From assembly GCF_020639365.1 (NCBI RefSeq), contig NZ_JAINUL010000001.1, positions 8,131,604 through 8,195,603 of the forward strand: a stretch of DNA of 64,000 nt, written 5' to 3'. The translations under genes were made by a program, and so were the position numbers. The notes below the pieces were generated by a model, which saw only the letters and a program-made list of their open reading frames with translations, had not been told where the DNA came from and ran no database searches. Positions within the stretch are counted from its first letter, which is position 1; each line of letters begins with the position of its first letter. This DNA is from Streptomyces flavotricini. GTDB lineage: Bacteria > Actinomycetota > Actinomycetes > Streptomycetales > Streptomycetaceae. This document shows positions 1-8,326 of this stretch, piece after piece.

Positions 1-251
1 TGCCCCCGGACTGCCCGTCGGCAGCCCGGTTCTTAGGCGATCGCCGGAAATGACACCCGCATGAAAGCCGGTGCGCGAAGTACTCCCGGTGCTTCAACTG
101 TACGCCCGTTCGGCCGGCCATGGCCGATCTGACCAGGTATTTCTCCGACGTTCGGCGAGGGTGTTCGAGGCTGGCAGTCTGAGTACCGCGCACCCGCGAG
201 GTGAGTACCTGGACGGCTGTGCAGGTCCCGCTGCTGCGGTGGGATGGGGGC
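1..251. other. No gene supported
   Basis: The first 251 bases hold only short open frames on both strands with no credible start signal and Arg/Pro-rich translations. The one useful signal is the purine run GGGATGGGGG directly before the ATG at 252. The region may be the downstream or promoter part of something outside the window. Confidence 0.5.
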
Positions 252-596
252 ATGAAAGCAACCGCTCCCTCTGCGGCACACCCGGTGCCGGTGGCCAGGG
301 GCAAGGACCGCACCCGGCTCTGGTCGGGCCTGTCCGCTGCCTTGTTCGTGCCCGCAGTCCTGGCGACCGTCATGCTGCTCCTGTCCTCCGTGCGCGTGTC
401 AGGCTGCGTGACGTACGGGGTCCAGTGCACCAGAGGGCTTCCCGGGTGGCTGTTCCTCTGGAGCACCGGAGTCGGCATCGTGGCGTTCATCGCGGCCTTG
501 GCCGCTCCCGCCCCGCAGGTACGGCGGGCGGCGCTCGCCACCCAGCTCCTCGCAGAAGTCACGGCGCTTCTGGTGATCCTCAGCTACTACGCCTGA
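252..596 (+). CDS. Small membrane protein (114 aa)
   Basis: Predicted integral membrane protein of unknown function. After a short N-terminal tail it shows three hydrophobic segments at about residues 26-45, 64-84 and 94-113, and it ends almost directly after the last one. Two cysteines lie in the loop between the first two segments and could form an extracellular disulfide. I start it at ATG 252 because GGGATGGGGG lies just upstream; an in-frame GTG at 201 would add 17 residues without a clear ribosome site. I do not recognise a family, and neighbours give no functional hint. Confidence 0.6.
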   Translation: MKATAPSAAHPVPVARGKDRTRLWSGLSAALFVPAVLATVMLLLSSVRVSGCVTYGVQCTRGLPGWLFLWSTGVGIVAFIAALAAPAPQVRRAALATQLLAEVTALLVILSYYA

Positions 597-763
597 CCTG
601 CCAGCCGTGGTCGCGGGGGCATCGGGCAGCCGGCTTCGTACGCGGGAATCCTGGGATCGGTCGGCGGCCGTGGCGGCCGACCGGTACCAGCGCACGGCGG
701 CTCGGGGGTGTTCGGCGGTGACGGCCGCGCCTGCTGCGGACAAGGGCCGGCACGGGGTGTGGT

Positions 764-1489
764 TCATGACGATGCTCCCCGAGTCGGTACGGACGGACCC
801 GCCTCCCACGGAGGGGGCGCCTGCTGCCCGGTCCACGCGTCCAGGGCCTCTCCGTCGACGCAGACGATCCCGCACGTGTCGGCGTACTCGGCCGCGGGTG
901 CGGTGAGCGAACCGGTCGTGACCAGGACGGCGACATCGGCCCCATGGACCGCGAAGCAAGTGCCGCCGAACCGCTGGAGGTCCTGCGAGCCGACCCGGTT
1001 GTCCTCGGAGTAGTGCTTGCACTGGAGCACCACCCGCCGGCCGTCCGCCGTCGTCGCGAGGACGTCGGCACCCAGGTCGCCCGCGCCCCCGACCACTTCC
1101 ACCGAGGTGCATCCGTCCCGCGCGCACAGGGCGGCCACCGCGTGTTCGAAACCGTCCGCGTCGACCGCGGCATGGTCGAGGGCCTCGCTCCCCACGTCGG
1201 GAACCTCGGGCGGTGGTGCGTACCCGGCCGGCGCCGCCAGCGGACGCGGCGACCGGGCGCCGCGCCGGCCTGGTGCGATGCTCCACTTCGCCAGTGCCGC
1301 TCCGAGCAGCAGTACGCCCAGGGCCGCGACCGGCGGCACCGGCAGCCCGGCCCAACTCGTCGGAGCGGCCTTCAGGAAGGCGGTCAGCCCGCCGATGCCG
1401 ATGCCCAACAGCCCGACCGCGAGCACCACATCGCGCCCCCAGCCGGTCTCCCGCACGGACGCGGGCACGTCCTCCTCGGGTGTGGTCAT
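764..1489 (-). CDS. Membrane-anchored Mrr-type restriction endonuclease-like protein
   Basis: Likely DNA nuclease of the Mrr/type IV restriction superfamily, tethered to the membrane. The 241-aa protein has two N-terminal transmembrane segments (about 21-39 and 50-68), a Pro-rich linker, then the nuclease domain from about 105. The PD-(D/E)XK active site is visible as GADV (Asp142) followed by VVLQCKHY (Gln156-x-Lys158), the D-QxK form typical of Mrr proteins. I choose ATG 1489 because GGGGAGGGGA precedes it; the frame is open further upstream but with no start signal. Such two-TM Mrr proteins are common in actinomycetes and may act on foreign or damaged DNA, but no methylase or partner gene lies nearby, so the role is inferred from fold only. 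Confidence 0.75.
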   Translation of the reverse strand: MTTPEEDVPASVRETGWGRDVVLAVGLLGIGIGGLTAFLKAAPTSWAGLPVPPVAALGVLLLGAALAKWSIAPGRRGARSPRPLAAPAGYAPPPEVPDVGSEALDHAAVDADGFEHAVAALCARDGCTSVEVVGGAGDLGADVLATTADGRRVVLQCKHYSEDNRVGSQDLQRFGGTCFAVHGADVAVLVTTGSLTAPAAEYADTCGIVCVDGEALDAWTGQQAPPPWEAGPSVPTRGASS

Positions 1490-1616
1490 GCCGAGGTCCC
1501 CTCCCCTCCACGCGCCGGGTCCCCGACCGCGGCGAACACTGTCCGACGCCCGTATCGCCGCGATTCCGGCTCTCAAACGGCCCCCGGGCGCGGGCTGTCC
1601 ACCCGCCGGGCCGAAA

Positions 1617-1795
1617 ATGTCCGTCCGTGCGGAGTTCCTCCTGCACGGTCACCCCTGCGACCCGCGTCACGGCGACGCCTACGACCGCTCGGTGGCCTGC
1701 TCCAAGGCGCCGGCGCTCTTCGCCCCGGTGCGATGCGCCTGTCCGTCGCCCGCATCTACGACTGGCTCGACGACACCCTCGCCGCCGCGGCCTGA
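1617..1795 (+). pseudogene. Short decayed coding stretch with one apparent frameshift
   Basis: From ATG 1617 one frame has strongly GC-biased third positions (beginning MSVRAEFLLHGHPCD) until about 1733. There the bias moves to another frame, which ends in RIYDWLDDTLAAAA and a TGA at 1793-1795. This is the pattern of a roughly 60-residue gene or gene tail broken by a single indel. I recognise no family. The rest of the 1490-2010 gap holds one more low-confidence open frame (1802-2014) and no other supported feature. Confidence 0.3.
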
Positions 1796-2010
1796 CGCGC
1801 CATGACCGCTCTTCTCGGCTGCCAGGCGGAGTTCCGCAACGCCGGAGAAGAGGCCTCTCCCGACCGCTCCTCCTCGCCCTGCTGCGAAGGCAGAGACCTG
1901 CCCTCGGAGCTGGCGGGCCGTATGGTCGGCCAGGTCCTGCGTGCCCTGACCACCGCGCCGGTACTCCGGGTCGGTAGTGTGCAGCGCGGACTGCCGGGAG
2001 GGGCTGAAGG

Positions 2011-2667
2011 ATGAGACCGGGGCGAAGACTGCGGATCACGGCGCTGGTGCTCATGCCGCTCGGGATGCTGCTGGCGATCGGCACATGGCTGTTCGCCGAC
2101 TTCGCGTTCGGGGGGCACAGCGTGGAATCCGACGGGATGCGGCCGACGTACGAGCAAGGCGACATCGCCTTCACGAAGAAGATCCATGGCAGTGAGCTCC
2201 ACCGCGGAGACGCTGTCTTCTATCACCTGCCCGGCCGGTACGCGGACACTGACACGGTCTTCCAGCGTGTCATCGGTCTGGGCGGTGACCGGGTCAGCTG
2301 TGACGGCAAGCAGGTGCTGCTGAACGGCAAGCCGCTGAAGGAACCCTACGTAGCCGGGGGCAACCCCGCCGGGAGCGGCACCACTTATGACGTGGTGGTG
2401 CCGGAAGGCCGCCTCTTCATGATGGGCGACAACCGCGTCGCCTCCAACGACTCCCGTTCCTTCCTCACGGACGGACACAGTGGCGCCATCCCCGTGAACA
2501 CGGTCCGTGAGCTGGCGTTCGAGGATGCGGACGGCGTGCTCCTCACGGTGCTCTCCGTCGTGATCGGTGGGGTCCTTGTCGCCCTCACCGGGATCGGATG
2601 CGGCCTCGCCGGACACCTGATCCAGCGCCGTGCCGTACGCACACGGCCCGTACATGTGACCGTCTGA
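2011..2667 (+). CDS. Signal peptidase I-like (S26) protein lacking catalytic Ser and Lys
   Basis: The 218-aa protein has the layout of a Gram-positive type I signal peptidase: N-terminal anchor (about 9-31), soluble S26 domain, and a second membrane segment near the C-terminus (about 177-203). The conserved boxes are easy to find, including GDNRVASNDSRS at 139-150. However, the serine box reads VESDGMRPT, putting Gly42 where the nucleophile before Met-x-Pro-Thr should be, and the lysine box reads TVFQRVIGLGGDR, putting Gln85 where the general base should be. By known S26 chemistry this should not cleave signal peptides. It may be a binding or regulatory paralogue, or a decaying gene. The start ATG is preceded by GGGAGGGGCTGAAGG. 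Confidence 0.8.
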   Translation: MRPGRRLRITALVLMPLGMLLAIGTWLFADFAFGGHSVESDGMRPTYEQGDIAFTKKIHGSELHRGDAVFYHLPGRYADTDTVFQRVIGLGGDRVSCDGKQVLLNGKPLKEPYVAGGNPAGSGTTYDVVVPEGRLFMMGDNRVASNDSRSFLTDGHSGAIPVNTVRELAFEDADGVLLTVLSVVIGGVLVALTGIGCGLAGHLIQRRAVRTRPVHVTV

Positions 2668-2730
2668 CATCAAAGTCCCGCTGCAAGTGGCTTGAGGCAC
2701 GCCTACGGCATCACCCGTGGACGGTCGCGG

Positions 2731-4248
2731 TCACGACCAGTCGGGACGGTTGAGTGCCAGTGACGCACGGTGCGCGGCCAGCGCCCGGACCAGCGGATGT
2801 CCGAAGCCCAGCCCTTCGATGATGTCCGCCAGGCGCGTTTCCAGCAGGGCCTGGTGATCGCCGAGGCGATCCTGCTGAAGGAGCAACGTGAGTACGTTCA
2901 CGGCGGCCATCAGGGTCTCGTAGTGGGTGCGGCCGAGGCTGCGATCCGCCTCCGCCAGGGCGTCCTCGGCCGCGGCCAGGGCCGCGTCGGCATCTCCTCC
3001 CGCATCCAGCGCGTACGCCATCCGGTAGCCGGCGGAGACCATGAGCGGATGTCCGGGGCCCAGGGCGGCCCGGCCCCGTTCGAGGGCCTCCCGGAAGGCG
3101 GTGACGGCCTCGTCGTGGCGGCCCTGGTCGCGCAGGGCCGTGGCGCGTTCGACGTGCGCGGCGACGGCCTCCTGGGTGGGCTCGTGGGACGAGGCGGCGA
3201 ACCGGGCGATCCGTTCCTCGACCTCCGTGAGGTCGGCGGTCCGGTCCGTGTCGTCGTGGTCCCTGCGGGCCCGGAAGAGGGCGGCACGCACCACGATGGC
3301 GTCCGTGTCGTCCTGACCGAGGGCGGCCTCGAACTCGGGAAGCACCGCCTCCCACAGGGCGACGGCTTCGTCGCGGCGCCCTGCTCGGCGGGCGATGACG
3401 GCGAGGTTGTTGCGGGCCATCAGGGTGAGCCGGTGGGCGGGCCCGAGCACCTTGGTGCGGTGGGCGACGACACCCTGAACGATCCGCGTGGCCTTCTCGT
3501 ACTCGCCGAGGGTCAGGCGGATGCCGCCGAGGTTGTTCCACGCCTCCCACACGTCGGGGTGGTCCGGGCCGAGCTGCGCGGTGCGGGCCGCGATGACCTT
3601 CTCCAACAGTCTTGCGCCTCTGCGGTGTTCGCCGGCCTGGTCGTACACGGAGGCCAGATTGGCCCGTACGGAGAGGGTTTTGGGTGAATCCGGTCCCATG
3701 TGCATCTCGGCGGTTCGGGCGACCCGCTCGGCCAGGGGGAGGGCGGCCGAACCCATTTGGTTGTTGAGCAGCAGTACGACGGCCCGGCCGAGGAAGGTGG
3801 CTCCGTCCGGCGTGTCGTCCTCGGGGCGGGTCAAGGCGGTCCACCGGGTGAGATGGGGCAGCAGGTGCAGACAGCGTGCCGTCTCCCCGGGGGAGCCGGG
3901 TTCGCCCAGGTGGCTTCGGAGGATGCCGAGGGCCAGGTCGCGGCCCTCGCCGCCGAGAGCAGTGTGGATCTCCCGTCGGGTGGCCTCGGGAAGCGTGAGG
4001 CGGCCGTCCGGCCGGGATGCGAGCAGCCCCGCCGCGGCGAGGGAGGACAGCTCTGCGGGGTCCGGCGGGCCGGCGGGGCCGGCGAGCAGGTCGAGGGGGA
4101 CCGGGTCGCCGTCGAACCAGGACGCCACGACCAGCAGGCCGCAGGCTCCGACGCCGAGCGCGGCCAGTCGCAGGGGCAGCTCTCCGGCCGGGCGGCCCGG
4201 TGGCGGATCCCCGGAGGGGCGGTCGGCTGTCGGGTTCGGTTCGGTCAT
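2731..4248 (-). CDS. TPR-repeat protein, partner of the CHAT protease
   Basis: A 505-aa soluble protein built mainly of kinesin-light-chain-like tetratricopeptide repeats. From about residue 150 onward I see repeated units with spaced Ala/Leu/Tyr and the recurrent 'LGPxHP' turn (for example LGPDHPD and LGPGHPL). The N-terminal part is Pro-rich, then holds a Leu/Ala-rich segment (LRLAALGVGACGLLVVASWF) and a winged-helix-like stretch as seen in NB-ARC proteins, but without a P-loop. Its ATG lies 3 nt after the stop of the upstream CHAT gene, so the two are almost certainly cotranscribed and translationally coupled. TPR proteins beside CHAT proteases typically act as sensor or scaffold; that role is an inference here. 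Confidence 0.8.
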   Translation of the reverse strand: MTEPNPTADRPSGDPPPGRPAGELPLRLAALGVGACGLLVVASWFDGDPVPLDLLAGPAGPPDPAELSSLAAAGLLASRPDGRLTLPEATRREIHTALGGEGRDLALGILRSHLGEPGSPGETARCLHLLPHLTRWTALTRPEDDTPDGATFLGRAVVLLLNNQMGSAALPLAERVARTAEMHMGPDSPKTLSVRANLASVYDQAGEHRRGARLLEKVIAARTAQLGPDHPDVWEAWNNLGGIRLTLGEYEKATRIVQGVVAHRTKVLGPAHRLTLMARNNLAVIARRAGRRDEAVALWEAVLPEFEAALGQDDTDAIVVRAALFRARRDHDDTDRTADLTEVEERIARFAASSHEPTQEAVAAHVERATALRDQGRHDEAVTAFREALERGRAALGPGHPLMVSAGYRMAYALDAGGDADAALAAAEDALAEADRSLGRTHYETLMAAVNVLTLLLQQDRLGDHQALLETRLADIIEGLGFGHPLVRALAAHRASLALNRPDWS

Positions 4249-4251
4249 GGA

Positions 4252-7200
4252 TCAGGCCCCCGTGTGGATGTACGACGCCCAGATGGTGGGTGTGGCGGGG
4301 TAGGCGGCACGCAGTTCCCGTACCGCCGCATGGAGGGCGAACGCGGCCTCGTCGGTACGCGGCGGACGCGTCCCGGAGGCCGTGAGGTGGGCGTAGAAGG
4401 CGCGGGAGACCTCGCCCGCGGTGGCGTCGCTGACGGGCCAGAGCGCGCCGGTGACATGGCGGAACCCGGCGAGCTGGAAGGCGCCGGTCAGATGCAGGGC
4501 CTCGTTGGTCAGATCGGGGCTGATCTCGGAGGTGCTGCAGGCGGACAGCATGGCGAGCTGGCGTCCGGGCAGGTACAGGGCGGAGAGTTCGGCGACGGTG
4601 AGGGGTGCGCTCTCGTGGTCGGCCAGCAGCAGGCGGCTGGTGCCGGGGGCATGGACGTCGGTCATGGCGTGGCAGGCCAGGTGTACGGCGTCGTGGTCGG
4701 CGAGCGCGGCGAGGACCACCTCCTTGGTGGCCTCGGCCCCGGCGATGAGCGTCGCTCCGGGCAACAGGGCCTGAAGGAGGGCCACTTCCTCCATGACACC
4801 GCGCAGCGGGGAGGCACCGGGGGCCTCCGGCTGGGCCACTATCAGGGTGCGGGGGTGCGCCGGGGCGCCGGGCATGCTGCGTACGTAGGCCAGGGCGCGC
4901 AGGCTCGCGGTGTACGAAGAGACCGCCCGGTCCAGCACCCCCTCGCCGGTCGGGGGTCCTGCGGCGTGCCAGGGAAGGTAGCTGAGGAACCCGACCGGGC
5001 ACCACCACAGGCGGGGCCAGGGGCCGCTCTGCGGGGTCGGGGTTCCGGTGAGGCCGAGGGCTTCGAGGACGGGCCCGGCGGCGGCCGTCCAGAGCCAGGC
5101 GAGGGTGTCGCGCACCTCGGCCTGCGCGCTCTGGCGCACGCGCAGGGGATAGGCGTCCGAGGTGGCGAAGTGGCGGGCGGTGAGGAAGGTGAGGACCCTC
5201 TCGTCGGCCGACCGGCGGTCCAGTCCCGGGAGTTCGAGGACTTCCACGGGCCGGGCGGGGTTGCCGGTGAGGAGGAAGGCGTAGCCGCCGGAGCGGACGG
5301 AGGCGACGAGGACCAGCGGGCCGTCGGCGGCGAGTGCCGTGAGATCGGGGGCGTCGTCCGCCGGTTCCTCACCGCGCAGTCGCGACCAGTGTTCGGTGAG
5401 GCGGGCGCGCTCGGCGGCCAGTTCGCGGTCGAGTGCGCGGCGCTGTGTGAAGTCCTCGGCGGCCGCGGCCCGGTCCTGTGCGTCAAGGGCCCGCAACCGC
5501 GCGTCGATCAGACGGAGTTCCTTCGCACGTGCGGGATCGAGGTCGTGCAGGTCCCGCCGGATGTCCATGGCGTCTTCGGACAGCAGTCCCCGGCTGCGTT
5601 CGAGCACGGTGACCAGGCGCTCCGGGTCGTCGGCGGCCAGCCCGGTGGCGATGATGCGTTCGGTGAGCCGGGAGAAGCTGCGCAGGGCGTGTTCGCGGTC
5701 GTTCCACAGCGGCCCCGAGGTGACGGTCCGGCGCAGCAGGTCGACGGTCTTCGCCAGGTGCTCCAGGGCGTCCGGCGCGGTGACGTCGGTGGCATTCAGT
5801 TGGCGCAGGGCCGCGAGCATGCGCACGTCGGCCCGGCCGCCCTCGCTGTCCCGGGCGCGGGCGAATCCGGCGGCGGCCGCCGACCTCAGCTCCGCGGCCG
5901 CCGCCGGGTCGGTTTCGAGGGCGGCCAGGTGGTCGAGCGCGTGGGCGCGTTCGATCTCTGCCGCGACGAGGGCGGCACGGACGGCGTGATCGCCGAGGGC
6001 CAGCGCCCGGTCCGCCAGGGCGACAGCCGTGCGCAGCCGGCCGGGGTCGGCCTCGGCACCGCCCAGCAGCCTCTGGGCGCGGGCGAACTCGTTGAGGACG
6101 AAGGGCTCCACGTGGTCGCCCGGCGCCACCAGGGCCATCGCGCTTTCCCCCACGCTCACGGCCTCCTCCAGAGAGCTCAGCGGCTCGTCGGGAATCAGCA
6201 CCCAGGCGTCGGTGAGCATGGACAGCAGACCGCAGAGCACGGTGACCCGGCGAGCCGGGACGCCCGCCGGTGCGGCAAGACGGAGCCGGACGTCGGGCAG
6301 TGCGGCGACGCGGCGCTGGGCATTCAGCGCCTCGCGCAGGAGCGCCAGATCGCGCGTCCGGCTGGCGTAACGGTGCAGGATCATCGCCTGGGCGGTGACG
6401 AGTCCGGCGTGCTCGGCGTGTTCCTCCGGGGCGAGGGCCTCGACTGCCCTCCTGCTCGCGTACACCGCCTCCCGCTGGGCTTCCAGGTCCCCGGTGAGTT
6501 CGAAGAGCACGTTGTGGGCCGTGGCGAGGTTGGCGCGGGCCATGGCTTCGTCCAACCGCTCGGCGAGCGTTGCGCAGTCGAGTGCGGTGCGGGCCAGCGC
6601 GATGGCCTCGCGGGCGGCGGGTACGTCCTGGGTGTGCTGGGCGAGCACCCGCAGGGCGCTGGATGCGTTGTTGGCGGCTTCCCCGCGGGCCTCCGGGTCG
6701 TCGGAGACGGCCAGCACCCGGCGGCACAGGGCGACGGCCTCGCGCAGGGCGGCCAGGTCGGAGTGCTCCTCGGCCTGCTGCATCCGGATGATGCCCAGCA
6801 CGCGCATCAGCAGTACGTCGGCGGGCCGGTCGGGGCCGGGGTGGTCCAGCAGCGTCGCGCAGAGTGCGGCCAGCCGCTCGTACGACAGCGACTCGGGCCG
6901 GCGCAGGAGCATCCCCAAGGCCGCGTCGAGGTTGTTCACCGCCGTCTCCCCGGCGCGGTCGGCTGCCGCGTGGAACAGCGCCACCGCCTCGAACAGGGGC
7001 TCCTCGCCGTCCACCAGTCCCGCCAGGACCGCGAGCGCGCCCCCGAGGTTGACGCCGCGGCCGCCGTCCTCGTCCTCGCCCAGGGCGAGCGCCGTGCGGA
7101 AGCAGCGGACCGCCAGCTCGGCGGCCGGCCGGTCCTCCAGCCGCCGGGCCAGTTCCAGGGCGGCCAGCCCGGTGTTGGCGAGGGTGAGCCCGTGCGCCGG

Positions 7201-7830
7201 GTCGCCCGGCGGCAGCTCCCGCAGGGCCGCCCGCCCCACTTCGACGGCCTCGCGGCATGCGGCGAGGTCGCCGGTGGCCGCACGGTACAGGCCGAGCAGG
7301 GCCGCGGTACCGGTCAGCAGCTGCGGCAGGATCGGATGCGACGGCCCGGCGGACAGGCGGGCCAGCCGCAGTAGCGCCAGCGCGAGGGAGAGGTAGGCCC
7401 GGCCGGCCCGGTCCTCGTCGGAGACGAGATACCGCTGTGTCGGATCCTTGTGCAGCTCCCACCACACGGAGGGGTCGGTGGTGAAGCCGGTGTCCGCCGA
7501 GAAGTGCTCCCACGGATCCTGGCCGTTGGCGTAGAAGGCCCGGACGCGGGCTGGGACCAGGTGGGGTGCACTGGCGTAGACCGGGCCGAGCAACTGCGCG
7601 GCGGCCACCATCTCCACCGTTCGCCGTTCGGGCCGCTGCCGCATCGCGCGGTGGAAGAACAACAGCCCGGCCGTGACGAGCGCCTCCAGATCGAGGCCCT
7701 GAGAGCGGCGATGGGACAGCAGACCGACCGCCTCGCTCAGCGCCTCCCAGGACAGTACGTCCCCGCCGTCTTCCCTGCGCTCCGCGGCCCTGATCCTCGC
7801 CCGGAGGCTCTCCAGCAACTGCGCGCGCAC
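4252..7830 (-). CDS. CHAT-domain (caspase-like) protease with TPR-like repeats
   Basis: A 1192-aa cytoplasmic protein. The first ~850 residues are Ala/Leu/Arg-rich helical repeats of TPR type. The last ~330 form a CHAT domain (clan CD peptidase, relative of caspases and separase). The catalytic pair is intact: His1054 in VHLACHA and Cys1098 in AMLSACST, followed by the usual Gly-Ala-Leu-Trp-Pro-Val element. The gene starts at GTG 7830 with GGTGGGTGGGAC upstream, and is transcribed away from a small Cys-containing protein 61 nt distant. CHAT proteases in bacteria are linked to abortive-infection and cell-death systems by activating a partner through cleavage; no gasdermin-like substrate is visible here, so the membrane protein at 8323-9240 is the plausible partner. 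Confidence 0.88.
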   Translation of the reverse strand: MRAQLLESLRARIRAAERREDGGDVLSWEALSEAVGLLSHRRSQGLDLEALVTAGLLFFHRAMRQRPERRTVEMVAAAQLLGPVYASAPHLVPARVRAFYANGQDPWEHFSADTGFTTDPSVWWELHKDPTQRYLVSDEDRAGRAYLSLALALLRLARLSAGPSHPILPQLLTGTAALLGLYRAATGDLAACREAVEVGRAALRELPPGDPAHGLTLANTGLAALELARRLEDRPAAELAVRCFRTALALGEDEDGGRGVNLGGALAVLAGLVDGEEPLFEAVALFHAAADRAGETAVNNLDAALGMLLRRPESLSYERLAALCATLLDHPGPDRPADVLLMRVLGIIRMQQAEEHSDLAALREAVALCRRVLAVSDDPEARGEAANNASSALRVLAQHTQDVPAAREAIALARTALDCATLAERLDEAMARANLATAHNVLFELTGDLEAQREAVYASRRAVEALAPEEHAEHAGLVTAQAMILHRYASRTRDLALLREALNAQRRVAALPDVRLRLAAPAGVPARRVTVLCGLLSMLTDAWVLIPDEPLSSLEEAVSVGESAMALVAPGDHVEPFVLNEFARAQRLLGGAEADPGRLRTAVALADRALALGDHAVRAALVAAEIERAHALDHLAALETDPAAAAELRSAAAAGFARARDSEGGRADVRMLAALRQLNATDVTAPDALEHLAKTVDLLRRTVTSGPLWNDREHALRSFSRLTERIIATGLAADDPERLVTVLERSRGLLSEDAMDIRRDLHDLDPARAKELRLIDARLRALDAQDRAAAAEDFTQRRALDRELAAERARLTEHWSRLRGEEPADDAPDLTALAADGPLVLVASVRSGGYAFLLTGNPARPVEVLELPGLDRRSADERVLTFLTARHFATSDAYPLRVRQSAQAEVRDTLAWLWTAAAGPVLEALGLTGTPTPQSGPWPRLWWCPVGFLSYLPWHAAGPPTGEGVLDRAVSSYTASLRALAYVRSMPGAPAHPRTLIVAQPEAPGASPLRGVMEEVALLQALLPGATLIAGAEATKEVVLAALADHDAVHLACHAMTDVHAPGTSRLLLADHESAPLTVAELSALYLPGRQLAMLSACSTSEISPDLTNEALHLTGAFQLAGFRHVTGALWPVSDATAGEVSRAFYAHLTASGTRPPRTDEAAFALHAAVRELRAAYPATPTIWASYIHTGA

Positions 7831-7856
7831 GTCCCACCCACCGATCCACGGAGCGA

Positions 7857-7892
7857 CTGACGTATCAAATTACCGCCGCTAGAATGGAGATG
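7857..7892 (+). promoter_or_regulatory. Leaderless vegetative-type promoter
   Basis: A -35-like CTGACG (7857-7862), a 17-nt spacer and a -10 TAGAAT (7880-7885) lie directly before the GTG at 7892. Transcription would begin at or within a base or two of the start codon, giving a leaderless mRNA, which is common in Streptomyces. The only ribosome-like site (GGAG at 7886-7889) is too close to be used. Confidence 0.55.
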
Positions 7893-8326
7893 TGGCTCAT
7901 CCCGCGGGTCCCGCACTCAGTCAAGAAGCCCTGGTCGAGCTCGCCGAGCGAGTGGAGCGCCTGTGCCGTGAACACGGTCGCGGCGGACAGCTGGTGACCC
8001 TGCTGGAAGAGGACGGCGTCGAGGGCCTGCTCGACGAGGCCGTCGCCCTGGCCACGGCCGCCCACTACGCACCCGCGCGGATGCGACAGGTTCTCGACGC
8101 GATCGAGAGGGCGCTCGCGGCACAGGGCGTGCACGGACTGACCCGCCCCGACCGTGCGTTCAGCGCACTGCCCGGTGTGCAGAGCGGTCCCGACGGGGCG
8201 ACGTCGGCGCATGTCTGCCCGTTGTCCAGGTGCACGCGCGGCGAGGCCGAGCAGGGCCGGTGCGCGCTGGCGGACCGGCCGTTGGAGTCGATACCGCTCG
8301 ACGGGCCGGGGCGCGGGCGGCCGTGA
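7892..8326 (+). CDS. Small helical protein with Cys cluster, divergent from CHAT protease
   Basis: A 144-aa protein with two parts. Residues 8-80 are a predicted helical bundle rich in Leu, Glu and Arg. Residues 105-135 carry CPLSRCTR and a third Cys (Cys109, Cys114, Cys124) followed by ALADRPLE, a short Cys-rich tail of a kind I associate with actinobacterial conflict-system adaptor proteins. The C-terminal stop overlaps the GTG start of the next gene (GTGA), so the two are coupled. Its head-to-head position with the CHAT/TPR operon suggests an adaptor or inhibitor in the same system. NCBI uses the label CATRA (caspase/TPR-associated) for similar neighbourhoods; I cannot verify that this protein belongs to it. 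Confidence 0.6.
   Translation: MAHPAGPALSQEALVELAERVERLCREHGRGGQLVTLLEEDGVEGLLDEAVALATAAHYAPARMRQVLDAIERALAAQGVHGLTRPDRAFSALPGVQSGPDGATSAHVCPLSRCTRGEAEQGRCALADRPLESIPLDGPGRGRP

Noticed and set aside
1802..2014. 70-aa open frame just before the signal peptidase-like gene
   Set aside because: Moderate codon bias but no domain, no ribosome site, and it overlaps the real start at 2011.
3700..7374. 1224-aa plus-strand open frame opposite the CHAT/TPR genes
   Set aside because: It is Gly/Gln/Arg-rich mirror coding of the GC-rich true genes, with no domain.
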